NCBI RefSeq assembly: GCF_004359965.1
Contig: NZ_SMRQ01000009.1
Location: 1 to 64,000, forward strand
Direction of reading: 5' to 3'
DNA from: Cognatilysobacter segetis
GTDB lineage: Bacteria; Pseudomonadota; Gammaproteobacteria; Xanthomonadales; Xanthomonadaceae
Length of the DNA stretch: 64,000 nucleotides
Shown: piece after piece, positions 1 through 10,128 of the stretch
How the letters are laid out: every line of letters begins with the position of its first letter
Numbering within the stretch: position 1 is the stretch's first letter
The notes under the pieces: model-generated
The model's input: the letters and a program-made list of their open reading frames with translations, nothing else
Databases searched by the model: none
Told to the model about the DNA's origin: nothing
Position numbers and translations under genes: made by a program

Positions 1-1147
1 TGCCGCGCGAGCGGAGGTAGAACAGCGAGGTCGGATCGAGCTGGCCGACGGTGGCGCCGTGCGCGGCCTGCACCTCGTCGGCATGGATGACGAGCACGGG
101 CTGGGAATCGATTTCCGCCGCGTCCGAGAGCAGCAGGTTCTTGTTCGACAGCGCGGCTTCGGTGCCGTCCGCGCCCTCGCGGATCAGGATGCCGCCGTGG
201 AAGGCGGCGCGTGCGCGGCCGCCCGCGAGCCCGCGCCAGGTCAGCTGGCAGCGACCGTCACGACCGACGTGGTCGATCCCCAGGCGTGTGTCGAGATGGC
301 GGCGGCCATCGGCGAGCAGAACGCCGTTGGCGTTCGCACAGGCGCGTTCGCCCTGCAGCGCGATGTCGAGTTCGTGGCGGGAGAGCGCGGCGCCCAGCTC
401 GAGATCCAGCCGATCGTAGGTGGCGTCGCGATCGAGCACCGCGTCGGTCCGCGCGAACAGCGTGGCGCCTGTAGCCTCGTCCTGAAGGCGGGCGTGCGCG
501 AGGCGCGCACCGGCCATCAACCGGACGTGTACGACGGTGGTCGCGAGGTTGGAATGCGTGGACGCCGCGACCACGTGTTCGACGAGCGACGCGCGCGCGC
601 CTTCGCCGAGTTCGATGCGATGGCGCAGGTGGGAGGCGATGTCCGTGCCGGTGGCGGCGCCGATCGACACGAGATGCAGCGGCCGCTCGACGACGGCGCC
701 CGGCGCGACGCGCACGACCGCACCGTCGGCGGCGAGCGCGGTATTGAGGCGCGCGAACGGGCGGTCGGCCCGATCGTCGGCGTCGGCGAAGATCGCGCTG
801 GCGTCACCGCGCTCGAGCAGGGCCGCCAGCGGCTCCACGTCGAGGCCCGCAGGTAGGTCCGAGAGCGCGCTCAATCGCGCGGAAACCCGGCCATTGACGA
901 ACACGATCCGCGGCGACGGGATGCCCGCGACCCAGGCCGTGTCCTCCGGTGCCGGCTGCGGCGCGGCGAACGCGCGTCGCTCGAGCGCGCGCAGGCTCGT
1001 GTATTTCCATGCTTCCACGCGCGGACCGGGCAGGCCGTCGCGGCGCAGCGCTTCGAAGGCCTCGCGACGCAGCGGCGAAAGTGCGCCGGCGTCGCGGGAG
1101 GGCAACGTGTCGAACGGCGCGGTCAGGCTGTCGAGCAATGCGCTCAT
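1..1147 (-). CDS. sufD: SufD, Fe-S cluster assembly scaffold subunit (3' end off window)
   Basis: Partner of SufB and SufC in the SufBCD complex, which builds Fe-S clusters in the cytoplasm under oxidative or iron stress. Read from the ATG at 1147 it gives an early WKYTSLR motif, typical of SufD N-termini, and a C-terminal beta-helix region with LSNKNLLLSD, EIDSQPVL and HGATVG, the conserved SufB/SufD core. About 382 codons are present and the frame is still open at the window edge, so the last few dozen residues are missing. The start follows the sufC stop by one base, so translation is probably coupled. It is the last visible gene of an Rrf2-sufB-sufC-sufD operon; sufS would be expected next, outside the window. 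Confidence 0.95.
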   Translation of the reverse strand, partial: MSALLDSLTAPFDTLPSRDAGALSPLRREAFEALRRDGLPGPRVEAWKYTSLRALERRAFAAPQPAPEDTAWVAGIPSPRIVFVNGRVSARLSALSDLPAGLDVEPLAALLERGDASAIFADADDRADRPFARLNTALAADGAVVRVAPGAVVERPLHLVSIGAATGTDIASHLRHRIELGEGARASLVEHVVAASTHSNLATTVVHVRLMAGARLAHARLQDEATGATLFARTDAVLDRDATYDRLDLELGAALSRHELDIALQGERACANANGVLLADGRRHLDTRLGIDHVGRDGRCQLTWRGLAGGRARAAFHGGILIREGADGTEAALSNKNLLLSDAAEIDSQPVLVIHADEVQAAHGATVGQLDPTSLFYLRSRG

Positions 1148-1148
1148 G

Positions 1149-1913
1149 TCAGGCGTCGACCCCGGGCGCCACGCGGTCCTTCAGCCACGCATAGCCGTGC
1201 TGCTCGAGCTCGAGCGCGAGTTCGGGGCCGCCGGTCTCCACGATGCGGCCCTCGGCGAGCACGTGCACCACGTCGGGCCGGATGTAGTCGAGCAGGCGCT
1301 GGTAGTGGGTGATCACGAGGAAGGCACGCTCGGGCGAGCGCAGCGCGTTGACGCCGTCGGCCACGGCCTTGAGCGCGTCGATGTCGAGGCCGGAATCGGT
1401 CTCGTCGAGGATCGCGAGCTTCGGCTCGAGCAGGGCGAGCTGGAAGATCTCGTTGCGCTTCTTCTCGCCACCGGAAAAGCCCTCGTTGACGCCCCGGTGC
1501 AGAAGCTCGTCCTTCAGGTGCAGCACGGCGAGCTTCTCGCGTACGAGCTTGAGAAACTGCATCGAGTCGAGCTCGGCCTCGCCACGCGCCTTGCGCTGCG
1601 CGTTGAGTGCCGAGCGCAGGAAGTAGGTGTTGTTAACGCCGGCGATCTCGACCGGGTACTGGAAGGCGAGGAATACGCCGGCGGCGGCGCGCTCCTCGGG
1701 TTCCAGCGCGAGCAGATCGCGGCCTTCGAACTCGATCGTGCCGTCGACGACCTCGTAGCCCTCGCGGCCGGCCAGCACGTTGCCCAGCGTGGACTTGCCC
1801 GCGCCGTTCGGGCCCATGATCGCGTGCACTTGGCCCGGCGCGAGCTCCAGCGTCAGGCCCTTAAGGATCTCCTTGCCGGCGACGCGGACGTGGAGGTTTT
1901 CGATCTTCAGCAT
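1149..1913 (-). CDS. sufC: SufC, ABC-type ATPase of the SUF complex
   Basis: Cytosolic ATPase that drives the SufBCD scaffold. The 254 residues carry a Walker A GPNGAGKST (about 34-42), a family-typical signature GFSGGEKKRNE, and a Walker B LAILDETDSGLD, where SufC has ETDSGLD in place of the usual DEPTSGLD of transporters. There are no membrane segments. Length and domain order are normal for SufC. It lies between sufB (55 bp upstream) and sufD (1 bp downstream) and should be co-transcribed with them. Identification rests on the complete set of ABC motifs and the sufB/sufD context. Confidence 0.97.
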   Translation of the reverse strand: MLKIENLHVRVAGKEILKGLTLELAPGQVHAIMGPNGAGKSTLGNVLAGREGYEVVDGTIEFEGRDLLALEPEERAAAGVFLAFQYPVEIAGVNNTYFLRSALNAQRKARGEAELDSMQFLKLVREKLAVLHLKDELLHRGVNEGFSGGEKKRNEIFQLALLEPKLAILDETDSGLDIDALKAVADGVNALRSPERAFLVITHYQRLLDYIRPDVVHVLAEGRIVETGGPELALELEQHGYAWLKDRVAPGVDA

Positions 1914-1968
1914 CGTTTCGATTCCGGTGAATTCATGCGGTGCGGCGCGTGGAACGTGCGTGCGCGGC

Positions 1969-3417
<1,449 letters not shown>

Positions 3418-3425
3418 GGGGTACC

Positions 3426-3878
3426 TCAGGCGCTCGCGAGGCGCACGTCGATGCGTCGCGCGGCGCGTGGATCGGGTTCCGGCTCGAGCATGTCCTGCAG
3501 CGTGATGCCGCGCAGGGACTGCACGATGACGTCGTTGATGCGGCGCCAGTTGCGGCGCATGCCGCAGGACGACTCCAGGCCGCAGTTGCCGTCGTGGACG
3601 CTGCAGTCGGTGACCGCGAGCGGGCCTTCCATCGCCTCGATCACGTCGATCAGCGCGACGTCGCGGGCCGGCCGGGCCAGCCGGTAGCCGCCGTGCGCGC
3701 CACGGAAGCCTTCGACCAGCGCGGCCTGCGCGAGCGGCTTGAGCACCTTGCTGACGGTGGTGGCCTCGAGCCCGGCGCGCTCGGCGATGTCCGAGGCGCT
3801 GAGCACCTCGCCGGGCGAGGCGGCAAGCACGCTCAGCACCACGGCGGCGTAGTCGGTGAGTCGGGTGATCCGCAGCAT
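3426..3878 (-). CDS. Rrf2-family regulator of the SUF operon
   Basis: Predicted Fe-S-sensing transcriptional regulator controlling its own suf operon. The 150 residues start with [15 protein letters not shown], a classic Rrf2 winged-helix N-terminus, followed by [16 protein letters not shown] (recognition helix) and [10 protein letters not shown] (wing). Three cysteines in the pattern C-x6-C-x5-C lie near residues 92-105, resembling the IscR cluster ligands though with a different first spacing. It belongs to the SUF-linked gammaproteobacterial Rrf2 subgroup rather than canonical IscR, because the partner genes are sufBCD and no iscS/iscU is present. A TACAAT -10-like hexamer sits at 3916-3921 on the minus strand, but no good -35 is visible. 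Autoregulation is an inference. Confidence 0.9.
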   Translation of the reverse strand: MLRITRLTDYAAVVLSVLAASPGEVLSASDIAERAGLEATTVSKVLKPLAQAALVEGFRGAHGGYRLARPARDVALIDVIEAMEGPLAVTDCSVHDGNCGLESSCGMRRNWRRINDVIVQSLRGITLQDMLEPEPDPRAARRIDVRLASA

Positions 3879-4038
3879 CGGAGGGGCCCGTCGCGGGAAT
3901 TGAATACGGACCGGAATTGTACGATTTAACCGCCCGGGCCGCCACGGCCGCTCCCGCGGCCGGTGGGCCAGGCGTGGCGTGGATGACCGCGGCGTGCAAG
4001 CGCGGCAGAATGCGGCTCCCCTCCAGCCGGTCCACCGC

Positions 4039-4602
4039 ATGCCCAGCAAGATCGTCGCCCGCCGCTCCGCCATCCACGGCACCGGCGTGTTCGCCACGGC
4101 GCCGATCGCCAAGGGCGAGCGCATCATCGAGTACAAGGGCGAGCGCCGCACGCACGAGGACGTCGATGCCGGTGACGAAGGCTCGGCCGAGTCGGGCCAC
4201 ACCTTCCTGTTCACGCTGAACGACGAGTACGTGATCGACGGCGCCCGCCGCGGCAACGTCGCCAAGTGGATCAACCACAGCTGCGCGCCGAACTGCGACT
4301 CGATCATCGAGGAAGCCGAGGGCGACGATCGCACCCGCGACCGCGTGTTCATCGAGGCGAAGAAGGCGATCAAGCCGGGCGAGGAGCTGACGTACAACTA
4401 CGGCATCACGCTGGGCGAACCGCATACCGCCCGCCTCAAGAAGATCTGGGGCTGCATGTGCGGGCAGAAGAACTGCACCGGCACGATGCTGCAGCCCAAG
4501 CGCAAGCCGGCGGCGAAGAAGGCCGCCGCGAAGAAGGCCGCGAAGCCGGCGTCGCCCGCGCGCGGCGACCGTGCGGGCAAGGCAACGCGCAAGCGCGCGT
4601 GA
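4039..4602 (+). CDS. SET-domain protein lysine methyltransferase with H1-like tail
   Basis: Predicted S-adenosylmethionine-dependent lysine methyltransferase of 187 residues. Recognisable SET elements in order: GTGVFA (14-19), the cofactor/active-site NHSCAPNC (79-86), EELTYNYG (115-122), and a post-SET cysteine cluster CMCGQKNC (139-146) that would bind zinc. The last 35 residues are almost only Lys, Ala, Pro and Arg (repeats of AAKKAA), like bacterial histone-H1-type tails. I chose the ATG at 4039 because the SET motif begins 13 residues later and the upstream extension is not protein-like. The gene is divergent from the Rrf2 regulator and appears monocistronic. The substrate is unknown; the tail suggests DNA or nucleoid association, which is inference. 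Confidence 0.85.
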   Translation: MPSKIVARRSAIHGTGVFATAPIAKGERIIEYKGERRTHEDVDAGDEGSAESGHTFLFTLNDEYVIDGARRGNVAKWINHSCAPNCDSIIEEAEGDDRTRDRVFIEAKKAIKPGEELTYNYGITLGEPHTARLKKIWGCMCGQKNCTGTMLQPKRKPAAKKAAAKKAAKPASPARGDRAGKATRKRA

Positions 4603-4714
4603 CGGAACGGGGACGCGCGTCGTCCCCGGCCATGACCATCGACCCTCGGCCGCCCCCGCGCGGCCGGCTACGCTGCGGCGCCCAACGGCACCCGTGCCCG
4701 TCCGGATACGCCGC

Positions 4715-6982
4715 ATGCCCGTTACGTCCCGCGCGCTGCTCGCGCTCGCCATCTTCCTGCCGCTTCCGTCGCTGGCCGCGGCGATCAAGGTCGACGGCCG
4801 CATCGACCCGGCCGAGTGGGCCGACGCCCGCCGCATCACCGATTTCCGCCTGACGCAGCCGCTGTCCCGCGTCGCGGCGCCGTACCCGACCGAGGCCTGG
4901 ATCAAGGCGACGCCCGATGGCCTCGCCGTGGCGTTCCGCAGCGAGCAGCCGGCGGGCATCGAACGGCGCCGCCAGCGCTTCCAGCGCGACCAGGGCGGGC
5001 CGGTCGACCGGGTGAACCTGTACGTCGATTTCGACGGCGACGGCCGCGCCGGCTACAACTTCATGGTGTCGCTCTCGGACAGCATCGAGGACGGCACGAT
5101 CACCAACGAGAACCAGTTCAACCACGACTGGGATGGCGCATGGCGCCACGCGGTCACGGAAGACGACGCCGGCTGGTCGGCCGAGATCCTCGTTCCCTGG
5201 TACATCGCGCCGATGCAGCAGACCGCCTCGGACACGCGGCGGATCAAGGTGCAGCTCGACCGCGTGGTCGGCGTCACCGGCGAGCGCATGTCGTGGCCGG
5301 CCGTCAGCTACACCGAGCCGCGCTACCTCACGGCGTTCGAGCCGATCGACATTCCGAAGTACAGCCAGTCGTTGCTCGCGGTGACTCCGTACGTGGTGGG
5401 CGTGCTGGACAACGTGGCCGGTCGCACGGACTTCGATGCCGGCGCGGACGTGTTCTGGAAGCCGAACGGGCAGTTCCAGCTGTCGGCCACGCTCAATCCC
5501 GACTTCGGCCAGGTCGAGAGCGACCAGCTCGTCGTGAACTTCGGCGCGGTGGAGACGTTCTTCAGCGACAAGCGTCCGTTCTTCACCGAGAACCAGAGCT
5601 TCTTCGACGTGCCGTTCGGCTCGCTCGGCAACGCGAACCGGCTCATCTATACGCGCCGCGTCGGCGGCACGCGCGACGACGGCGAGGGCGCCGGCGACGT
5701 GACCGCGGCGGTGAAGCTCAACGGCAGCGCGGCAGGCATCAACTACGGGGTGTTCGCGGCCACGGAGGCCGACGAGGTCGGCCGCGACTTCTACGCGCTG
5801 CGCGCCACGCGCGATCTCGGCACGCAGGGCTTCGGCGCGATGCTCACGCGCGTCGACCGTCCGTACTTCGACCGGGTGGCGACCGTCGGCGAGTTCGACC
5901 ATCGCTGGGCCCCGGCGAACGGGCTCACCCTGCGTACGACGCTGGTGGCCTCCGACGTCGAGCAGGCCGGCCGCTCGATCCGCGACACCGGCGGCCAGCT
6001 GCGCATCGACCACGATTTCGGTGCCGGTCGCCGCCAGCAGCTCTACCTGCTGCATACCGGCGATCGCCTGCAGCTCAACGACTTCGGCTACCTCGACCGC
6101 AACAACTTCAACTACGCGCGCTACGAGATCTCCAAGCGCTTCACCGACCTGCCGGCCTCGTCGCCCTACGCGAGCCACCAGTGGCGCTTCGCGACGTCGC
6201 GGCGCATGAACGATCACGGGCTGCTGATTGCCGATGCGATCGCCGTCAACCGCTCCAGCGAGACTCGTGACGGCGGGAGCGAGTTCGTCGAAGTGGCCGG
6301 CTACAGCGCGGGGCACGACGACCTGGTGACGCGCGGCCATGGCGCCGTGCGCCTGCCCGCGCGGCCGTACGCGTTCTACGAGCGCGATTTCTCGCGCCGC
6401 GGTCGCTGGGGGTTCTACGCCAATGCGCAGTACGCGGCGGAAGGGCTGGGCGGCTGGAAGAAGGGCCGCATCGCCACGGAAGTATCGTCGCGCTACTACT
6501 TCAGCGACAGCGCCAACCTCGGGTTCTCGCTGTCGCTGCAGCACAACCCGGACTGGCTGCTGTGGCGCGGCGAGCGCGGCGGCGGTGCGCCGTCGCTGGC
6601 GACCTACCGCTCGAACCAGATCTTCGCGTCCGCCGCCGGCACCTGGCTGATCGGCCCGCGGCAGGAGCTGCGCGTCAAGCTGGAGTCGATCGGACTCGAT
6701 GCACGCGCGCTGCGGTCGTACACGTTGTCGCCGGACGGGCGCGCGATGCCGGTCGCGTTGCGCCATGACGATTTCGGACTCGGCAACCTCGGCTTCCAGG
6801 TGCGCTACCGCTACGAGCTCGCGCCGTTGTCCGACCTGTACATCGCCTACGTGCGCGGCGGCAGCCTGTTCGAGGAACGCCTCGATGGCGAGTTCCGCGC
6901 GGGCCGCCAGCTGCTCGACGCCTTCGAGCTTCGCGACAGCGAGCAGTTGCTGGTGAAGCTCGCCTACCGCTTCGACATCTGA
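4715..6982 (+). CDS. DUF5916-type protein with CBM9-like N-terminal domain
   Basis: Secreted or outer-membrane protein of 755 residues. A signal peptide ([14 protein letters not shown], cleavage after about LPSLAAA) is followed by [14 protein letters not shown], the hallmark start of family-9 carbohydrate-binding-like domains, and then by a long region rich in alternating hydrophobic/aromatic residues with many Tyr and Asp, consistent with a C-terminal beta barrel. The family is common in Xanthomonadaceae and Bacteroidota and its function is not established; it often sits near peptidases or TonB systems, which is not the case here. The start at 4715 was preferred because it begins the signal peptide. 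Its 3' end overlaps the convergent PIN gene by 19 bp. Confidence 0.82.
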   Translation: MPVTSRALLALAIFLPLPSLAAAIKVDGRIDPAEWADARRITDFRLTQPLSRVAAPYPTEAWIKATPDGLAVAFRSEQPAGIERRRQRFQRDQGGPVDRVNLYVDFDGDGRAGYNFMVSLSDSIEDGTITNENQFNHDWDGAWRHAVTEDDAGWSAEILVPWYIAPMQQTASDTRRIKVQLDRVVGVTGERMSWPAVSYTEPRYLTAFEPIDIPKYSQSLLAVTPYVVGVLDNVAGRTDFDAGADVFWKPNGQFQLSATLNPDFGQVESDQLVVNFGAVETFFSDKRPFFTENQSFFDVPFGSLGNANRLIYTRRVGGTRDDGEGAGDVTAAVKLNGSAAGINYGVFAATEADEVGRDFYALRATRDLGTQGFGAMLTRVDRPYFDRVATVGEFDHRWAPANGLTLRTTLVASDVEQAGRSIRDTGGQLRIDHDFGAGRRQQLYLLHTGDRLQLNDFGYLDRNNFNYARYEISKRFTDLPASSPYASHQWRFATSRRMNDHGLLIADAIAVNRSSETRDGGSEFVEVAGYSAGHDDLVTRGHGAVRLPARPYAFYERDFSRRGRWGFYANAQYAAEGLGGWKKGRIATEVSSRYYFSDSANLGFSLSLQHNPDWLLWRGERGGGAPSLATYRSNQIFASAAGTWLIGPRQELRVKLESIGLDARALRSYTLSPDGRAMPVALRHDDFGLGNLGFQVRYRYELAPLSDLYIAYVRGGSLFEERLDGEFRAGRQLLDAFELRDSEQLLVKLAYRFDI

Positions 6983-7437
6983 TCGGTCGCGCGGGCGACG
7001 GACTTCGGTGCGGCGAGCGCATCGCGCCACGCGGACGGCGGCACGATGGCGAGCCCGTGCTCGCGCGCCATGCGACCGGCCATGCGCAGCAGCTCGGCAT
7101 CGCGCGTGAGCAGCGCGCGGGCCCGGGCGGCGACGGCGATCTCGAGGAAGGCCTGGTCGTCGGGGTCGCGGCAGCGCGGCAGCCGCATCGCTGGCACGTC
7201 GATCGTCGTCGCGAGCGACCGGGCCACGGCGAGATGCGCCGCGGCGGCCTCGCCATCGAGCGCGAGCGCGTCATAGCCGAGCACCCGCGAGAGTTCGTCG
7301 AGCGCCCGCGCGTCCACGGCGATGCGCACGCGCCCGGTGCGTACGTCGTCGGTCAGTCCGTTGAGCGATGGATCGCGGAACACCAGCAGATCGAGCCACG
7401 CGTTCGTGTCGAGCACGAGCGTGGGCGGTGCGCGCAT
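6964..7437 (-). CDS. PIN-domain protein (putative toxin/ribonuclease)
   Basis: Predicted metal-dependent ribonuclease of 157 residues. Acidic PIN residues are visible: VLDTNAWLDLL (first Asp near residue 10), an internal acidic ARALDELSRVLG, DPDDQAFLEIA and LLTRDAELL. This is the PilT-like putative-toxin group. No antitoxin-like small gene is adjacent: downstream is a convergent gene and upstream is a lipoprotein gene 8 bp away. It may therefore be an orphan, or a housekeeping PIN protein. The ATG at 7437 begins right at the first beta strand of the fold. Fold is well supported; the toxin role is inference. Confidence 0.8.
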   Translation of the reverse strand: MRAPPTLVLDTNAWLDLLVFRDPSLNGLTDDVRTGRVRIAVDARALDELSRVLGYDALALDGEAAAAHLAVARSLATTIDVPAMRLPRCRDPDDQAFLEIAVAARARALLTRDAELLRMAGRMAREHGLAIVPPSAWRDALAAPKSVARATDQMSKR

Positions 7438-7444
7438 CGCCGCC

Positions 7445-8149
7445 TCAGGGCGCCACGTCGCGCACGGCCGCCGACATGATCCGCCAGTTGCCCGCGGGGC
7501 CGCGCTGCACGGTGTAGGTGGCGATGACATGGCGATCGCTGCCGTCATCGGCCTTTCCTCGCACGTCCACCGGCACGGTGATGCGCCCGCCGGCGTCGGT
7601 GGAGGGCGCGCCGACGCCGGCGTCGAAGGGCGCATTGCGGGCGAGCTGCAGCACCGCGGAGTCGTTCGGCGTCGTCGACCACATCGTCTGCCCGCGTGCG
7701 AGCGCGCCCGACCCGAGCGCCGCCATGTATTGCGTGACCAGGTTCGCGGCCGCGGCCGCGTCGGCGGCCGACGGCGGGGGCGGCGCGGGCGAGGGCACCG
7801 GCGCGTCCGTGGCGTTGTCGACGGGCGTGTCGCCGGCGAGCGCGGTGTCGTCGACGGGTGCGGGCAGCGCGGGCGCATCGACGGGCGTCGTCGTGGCGAC
7901 GGCGTCGGCGGGCACCTCGCGCGGCGGAGGCGGCGAGGTCGGCATCCCGGTCACGCTGGTGCCGGGCGCCGCCTCGGGCGCCGGCAGGGTGCCGGCGGGC
8001 GCATCGTCGACGGCCGAGGGCACGCCCTTCGACGCGCCGCGGTCGTCCCCGCGGCACGCGGCAAGCGCGAGCGGCAATGCGAACGCGAGCAGCACGCCCG
8101 CGACGCGGCGATCAGTCGCCGAGCTTGACCACCACCTGCCCGTCCTCAA
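7445..8149 (-). CDS. Putative lipoprotein with Ala/Pro-rich linker and NTF2-like C-terminal domain
   Basis: A lipoprotein signal is clear: the hydrophobic stretch VLLAFALPLALAAC ends in a lipobox cysteine. A low-complexity region rich in Ala, Pro, Asp and Thr follows (roughly residues 35-130), then a compact C-terminal domain (VTQYMAALGSGALARGQ onward, ending GNWRIMSAAVRDVAP) that resembles SnoaL/NTF2-like folds. The start is uncertain: there is no ATG near the signal, and I used a TTG at 8149; a GTG at 8176 is the other candidate. Both overlap the end of the DUF1439 gene upstream, so translation is probably coupled. The role is unknown; an inner-leaflet or periplasmic envelope location is likely. 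Confidence 0.6.
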   Translation of the reverse strand: MRTGRWWSSSATDRRVAGVLLAFALPLALAACRGDDRGASKGVPSAVDDAPAGTLPAPEAAPGTSVTGMPTSPPPPREVPADAVATTTPVDAPALPAPVDDTALAGDTPVDNATDAPVPSPAPPPPSAADAAAAANLVTQYMAALGSGALARGQTMWSTTPNDSAVLQLARNAPFDAGVGAPSTDAGGRITVPVDVRGKADDGSDRHVIATYTVQRGPAGNWRIMSAAVRDVAP

Positions 8150-8672
8150 TTTTCGTCCCCTCGACGCGGCGCGCACCCAGGCGGCCGATCAGCGAATCGT
8201 CGAACTGGTAGATCGGTTCCTTCTGCGACCAGTCCGACAGCCAGTCGTTGAGCGCGGCGCGCAGCGTGTCGCCCATGCGACCGCCGAGCGAACCGACCTC
8301 CACGTTCTCGATGCGCGGCTCGAAAAGATGCAGGCCGCGCGTGGCCGGATCGTAGCGCAGCGCGCTGGTCAGCGTGAACGAACCGTCGGGGTTGCGCGAC
8401 GCGCGACCGAGCGCGCCGACGGCCATGTCGAAATCGACCTGCAGCCGTCGCTCACCGGGCGGAATGGAGAGGCGCGGGTTCATCAGCGTGAGCGTCACCA
8501 GGCCGCCGAGCTTCTGGTAATCGCGGGGAAAGCGCTTGACCAGCCGTTCCTGCAGCTGCGGTTGGCTGAACGTGATCGAGTCGCCGAGTAGCGCGGTGAC
8601 GGTCGAGCACGCGGTGGTGAGGAACAACGCCGCGGACGCGGCGAAGACGAGGGCGGGCAGGACTCGACGCAT
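8112..8672 (-). CDS. DUF1439 lipoprotein (YceB-like)
   Basis: A 186-residue lipoprotein. The N-terminus (MRRVLPALVF, then LFLTTAC) is a lipoprotein signal with cysteine near residue 22. The mature part holds the DUF1439 pattern: SITFSQPQLQERLVKRFP, LMNPRLSIPPGERRLQVDFD and GSFTLTSALRYD. YceB-type proteins are small lipid-anchored proteins with a tubular lipid-binding-like fold and no firm function. The start at 8672 has a GGAG seven bases upstream, which decides against the upstream in-frame ATG at 8684. The following lipoprotein gene overlaps its 3' end. Confidence 0.82.
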   Translation of the reverse strand: MRRVLPALVFAASAALFLTTACSTVTALLGDSITFSQPQLQERLVKRFPRDYQKLGGLVTLTLMNPRLSIPPGERRLQVDFDMAVGALGRASRNPDGSFTLTSALRYDPATRGLHLFEPRIENVEVGSLGGRMGDTLRAALNDWLSDWSQKEPIYQFDDSLIGRLGARRVEGTKIEDGQVVVKLGD

Positions 8673-8813
8673 GGGGATCTCCAAGCAATGCGCGCACGTT
8701 GCGGCGCCGAAAGTGAATGAGAAGTCAGCGTGCGACGGCCGCGACGCGCGTCTTCACGGAATCACGCCGCGTCGACCGGGAGGCTTGTCTGCGGACTGTT
8801 CCGGAGCGCCGCC

Positions 8814-9275
8814 ATGCACCGACTCGCGACGTCGATCGCCCTGCTGCTTCTGACCCTGCCGCTGTGCGTATCGGCGCAGGAAGTTCGCCTGCGCGGCATG
8901 TTCAGCCTGGTGCGTGCACCCGCCGCCGACACGCGCCCGCCGACGGGCGAGGCACGCGCCGTCGTCGACGAGGACGGCCGCGTGCGCGTCGACCTCGTGG
9001 TGGCGGGGCTGACCGAGCGCGCCACGTCAGCGACGCTGCACACGGGCGACGCCGGCGAGAACACGGAGCAGGTGGCGCGGCTGGATGTCGCGGCGGACGA
9101 CGGCGAAGCGCGCGTCATCGGCGGTCGCGTCGACCTGACGCCGCTGGTCGCGCAACAGGTGCGGGCGGGAAGCGCCTACATCGTGCTGCGCACGAGCGAG
9201 CATCCGGATGGCTTCCTGCGCGCGCAGCTCGCGCCGCAGGCGCGGACGTTGGGGTCGGTGTCGAACGGCCCGTGA
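8814..9275 (+). CDS. CHRD-domain secreted protein
   Basis: A 153-residue exported protein. The signal peptide MHRLATSIALLLLTLPLCVSA is followed by a region with the CHRD layout: LRGMFSLVRAPAADTRPPTGEARAVVDEDG-type strands, then ATLHTGDAGENTEQV, and the final AYIVLRTSEHPDGFLRAQL, where HPDGFLRAQL closely matches the conserved end of CHRD domains. CHRD is a beta-rich domain found in chordin and in many bacterial secreted proteins; its bacterial role is unknown. A GGAG lies eight bases before the ATG. No operon partner. Confidence 0.75.
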   Translation: MHRLATSIALLLLTLPLCVSAQEVRLRGMFSLVRAPAADTRPPTGEARAVVDEDGRVRVDLVVAGLTERATSATLHTGDAGENTEQVARLDVAADDGEARVIGGRVDLTPLVAQQVRAGSAYIVLRTSEHPDGFLRAQLAPQARTLGSVSNGP

Positions 9276-9393
9276 CTCTTCACTTCGCGTAAACGGCGGC
9301 TGAGCGGTTCCAGCGGATCGGGCCCAATTCAGGATGCGGTAATCGCGCCACCCCGACGATGCCCCTGCGCCATCCCGGCGTCAGGAGCCTTCA

Positions 9394-10074
9394 ATGAAGC
9401 ACGTCACCGCCAGCGTCCTCGCGCTCGCCCTGACCGCCACCGCGGGTACGGCGTCGGCACAGCAGTACTCGTCCTACCCGTCGAACGGCTACGGCTCGCA
9501 GGGCTCGTACTCCGATTACGCCCGCGTGGTGCGCGTGACGCCGGTCTACGACTCGCGCGGCGCCTATGCGGCCAGCACCGGCGGCCAGCGCTGCACCGAG
9601 AGCCGCACGTACTCGGGTTACGGCAACGACCGCTACTACGACCCGAACGACCGCAATGGGGACGGCTACCCGGACGACCGCTACTACGGCGATACCTACG
9701 GCCGCGACCCCTACGGCAACGTGCGCCAGCCGACGCAGGGCGGCAGCACGGCGGCGACGGTGATCGGCGGCATCGTGGGCGCGGTGGTCGGCAGCCAGGT
9801 CGGCGGCGGCAGCGCGCGCTACGCCACGTCCGCGATCGGCACGATGGTCGGCAGCCAGGTCGGCAAGCAGATCTACGACAACGCGCATCGCCAGCCGGCG
9901 CGCGTGGGCCGCGTGGTGACCTGCGACCCGATGTACGACCGCGACTACCAGACCGGCCGCAACGTCTCGATGTACGACGTGACGTACGAGTACGGCGGTC
10001 GTCAGTACACCACCCGCACGAGCTACGACCCGGGCAGCCGGATCCGCGTGCGCGTGGATGTGCATCCCGAGTAA
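9394..10074 (+). CDS. Glycine-zipper 2TM-domain exported protein
   Basis: A 226-residue protein with a signal peptide (MKHVTASVLALALT...TASA), a long Tyr/Gly/Asp-rich region including YYDPNDRNGDGYPDDRYY, then a glycine zipper (TVIGGIVGAVVGSQVGGG and IGTMVGSQVGKQI, about residues 123-163) typical of the Rick_17kDa/2TM surface-antigen families. Small C-terminal beta strands follow, with DVTYEYGGRQYTTRTSYDPG. The probable location is the outer membrane or periplasm. AGGAG sits eight bases before the ATG. The transcript ends at a strong hairpin at 10093-10118. Function unknown. Confidence 0.8.
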   Translation: MKHVTASVLALALTATAGTASAQQYSSYPSNGYGSQGSYSDYARVVRVTPVYDSRGAYAASTGGQRCTESRTYSGYGNDRYYDPNDRNGDGYPDDRYYGDTYGRDPYGNVRQPTQGGSTAATVIGGIVGAVVGSQVGGGSARYATSAIGTMVGSQVGKQIYDNAHRQPARVGRVVTCDPMYDRDYQTGRNVSMYDVTYEYGGRQYTTRTSYDPGSRIRVRVDVHPE

Positions 10075-10092
10075 TCGGGCGACGCGTGATCG

Positions 10093-10118
10093 AAAAGGCC
10101 GGCGGATGCCGGCCTTTT
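10093..10118. terminator. Bidirectional Rho-independent terminator
   Basis: An 11-bp perfect stem (AAAAGGCCGGC at 10093-10103 with GCCGGCCTTTT at 10108-10118) and a GGAT loop lie between two convergent genes. The A-run on one side and T-run on the other let it serve both the glycine-zipper gene and the EF-G-like gene. Confidence 0.9.
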
Positions 10119-10128
10119 CATTGGTGCC

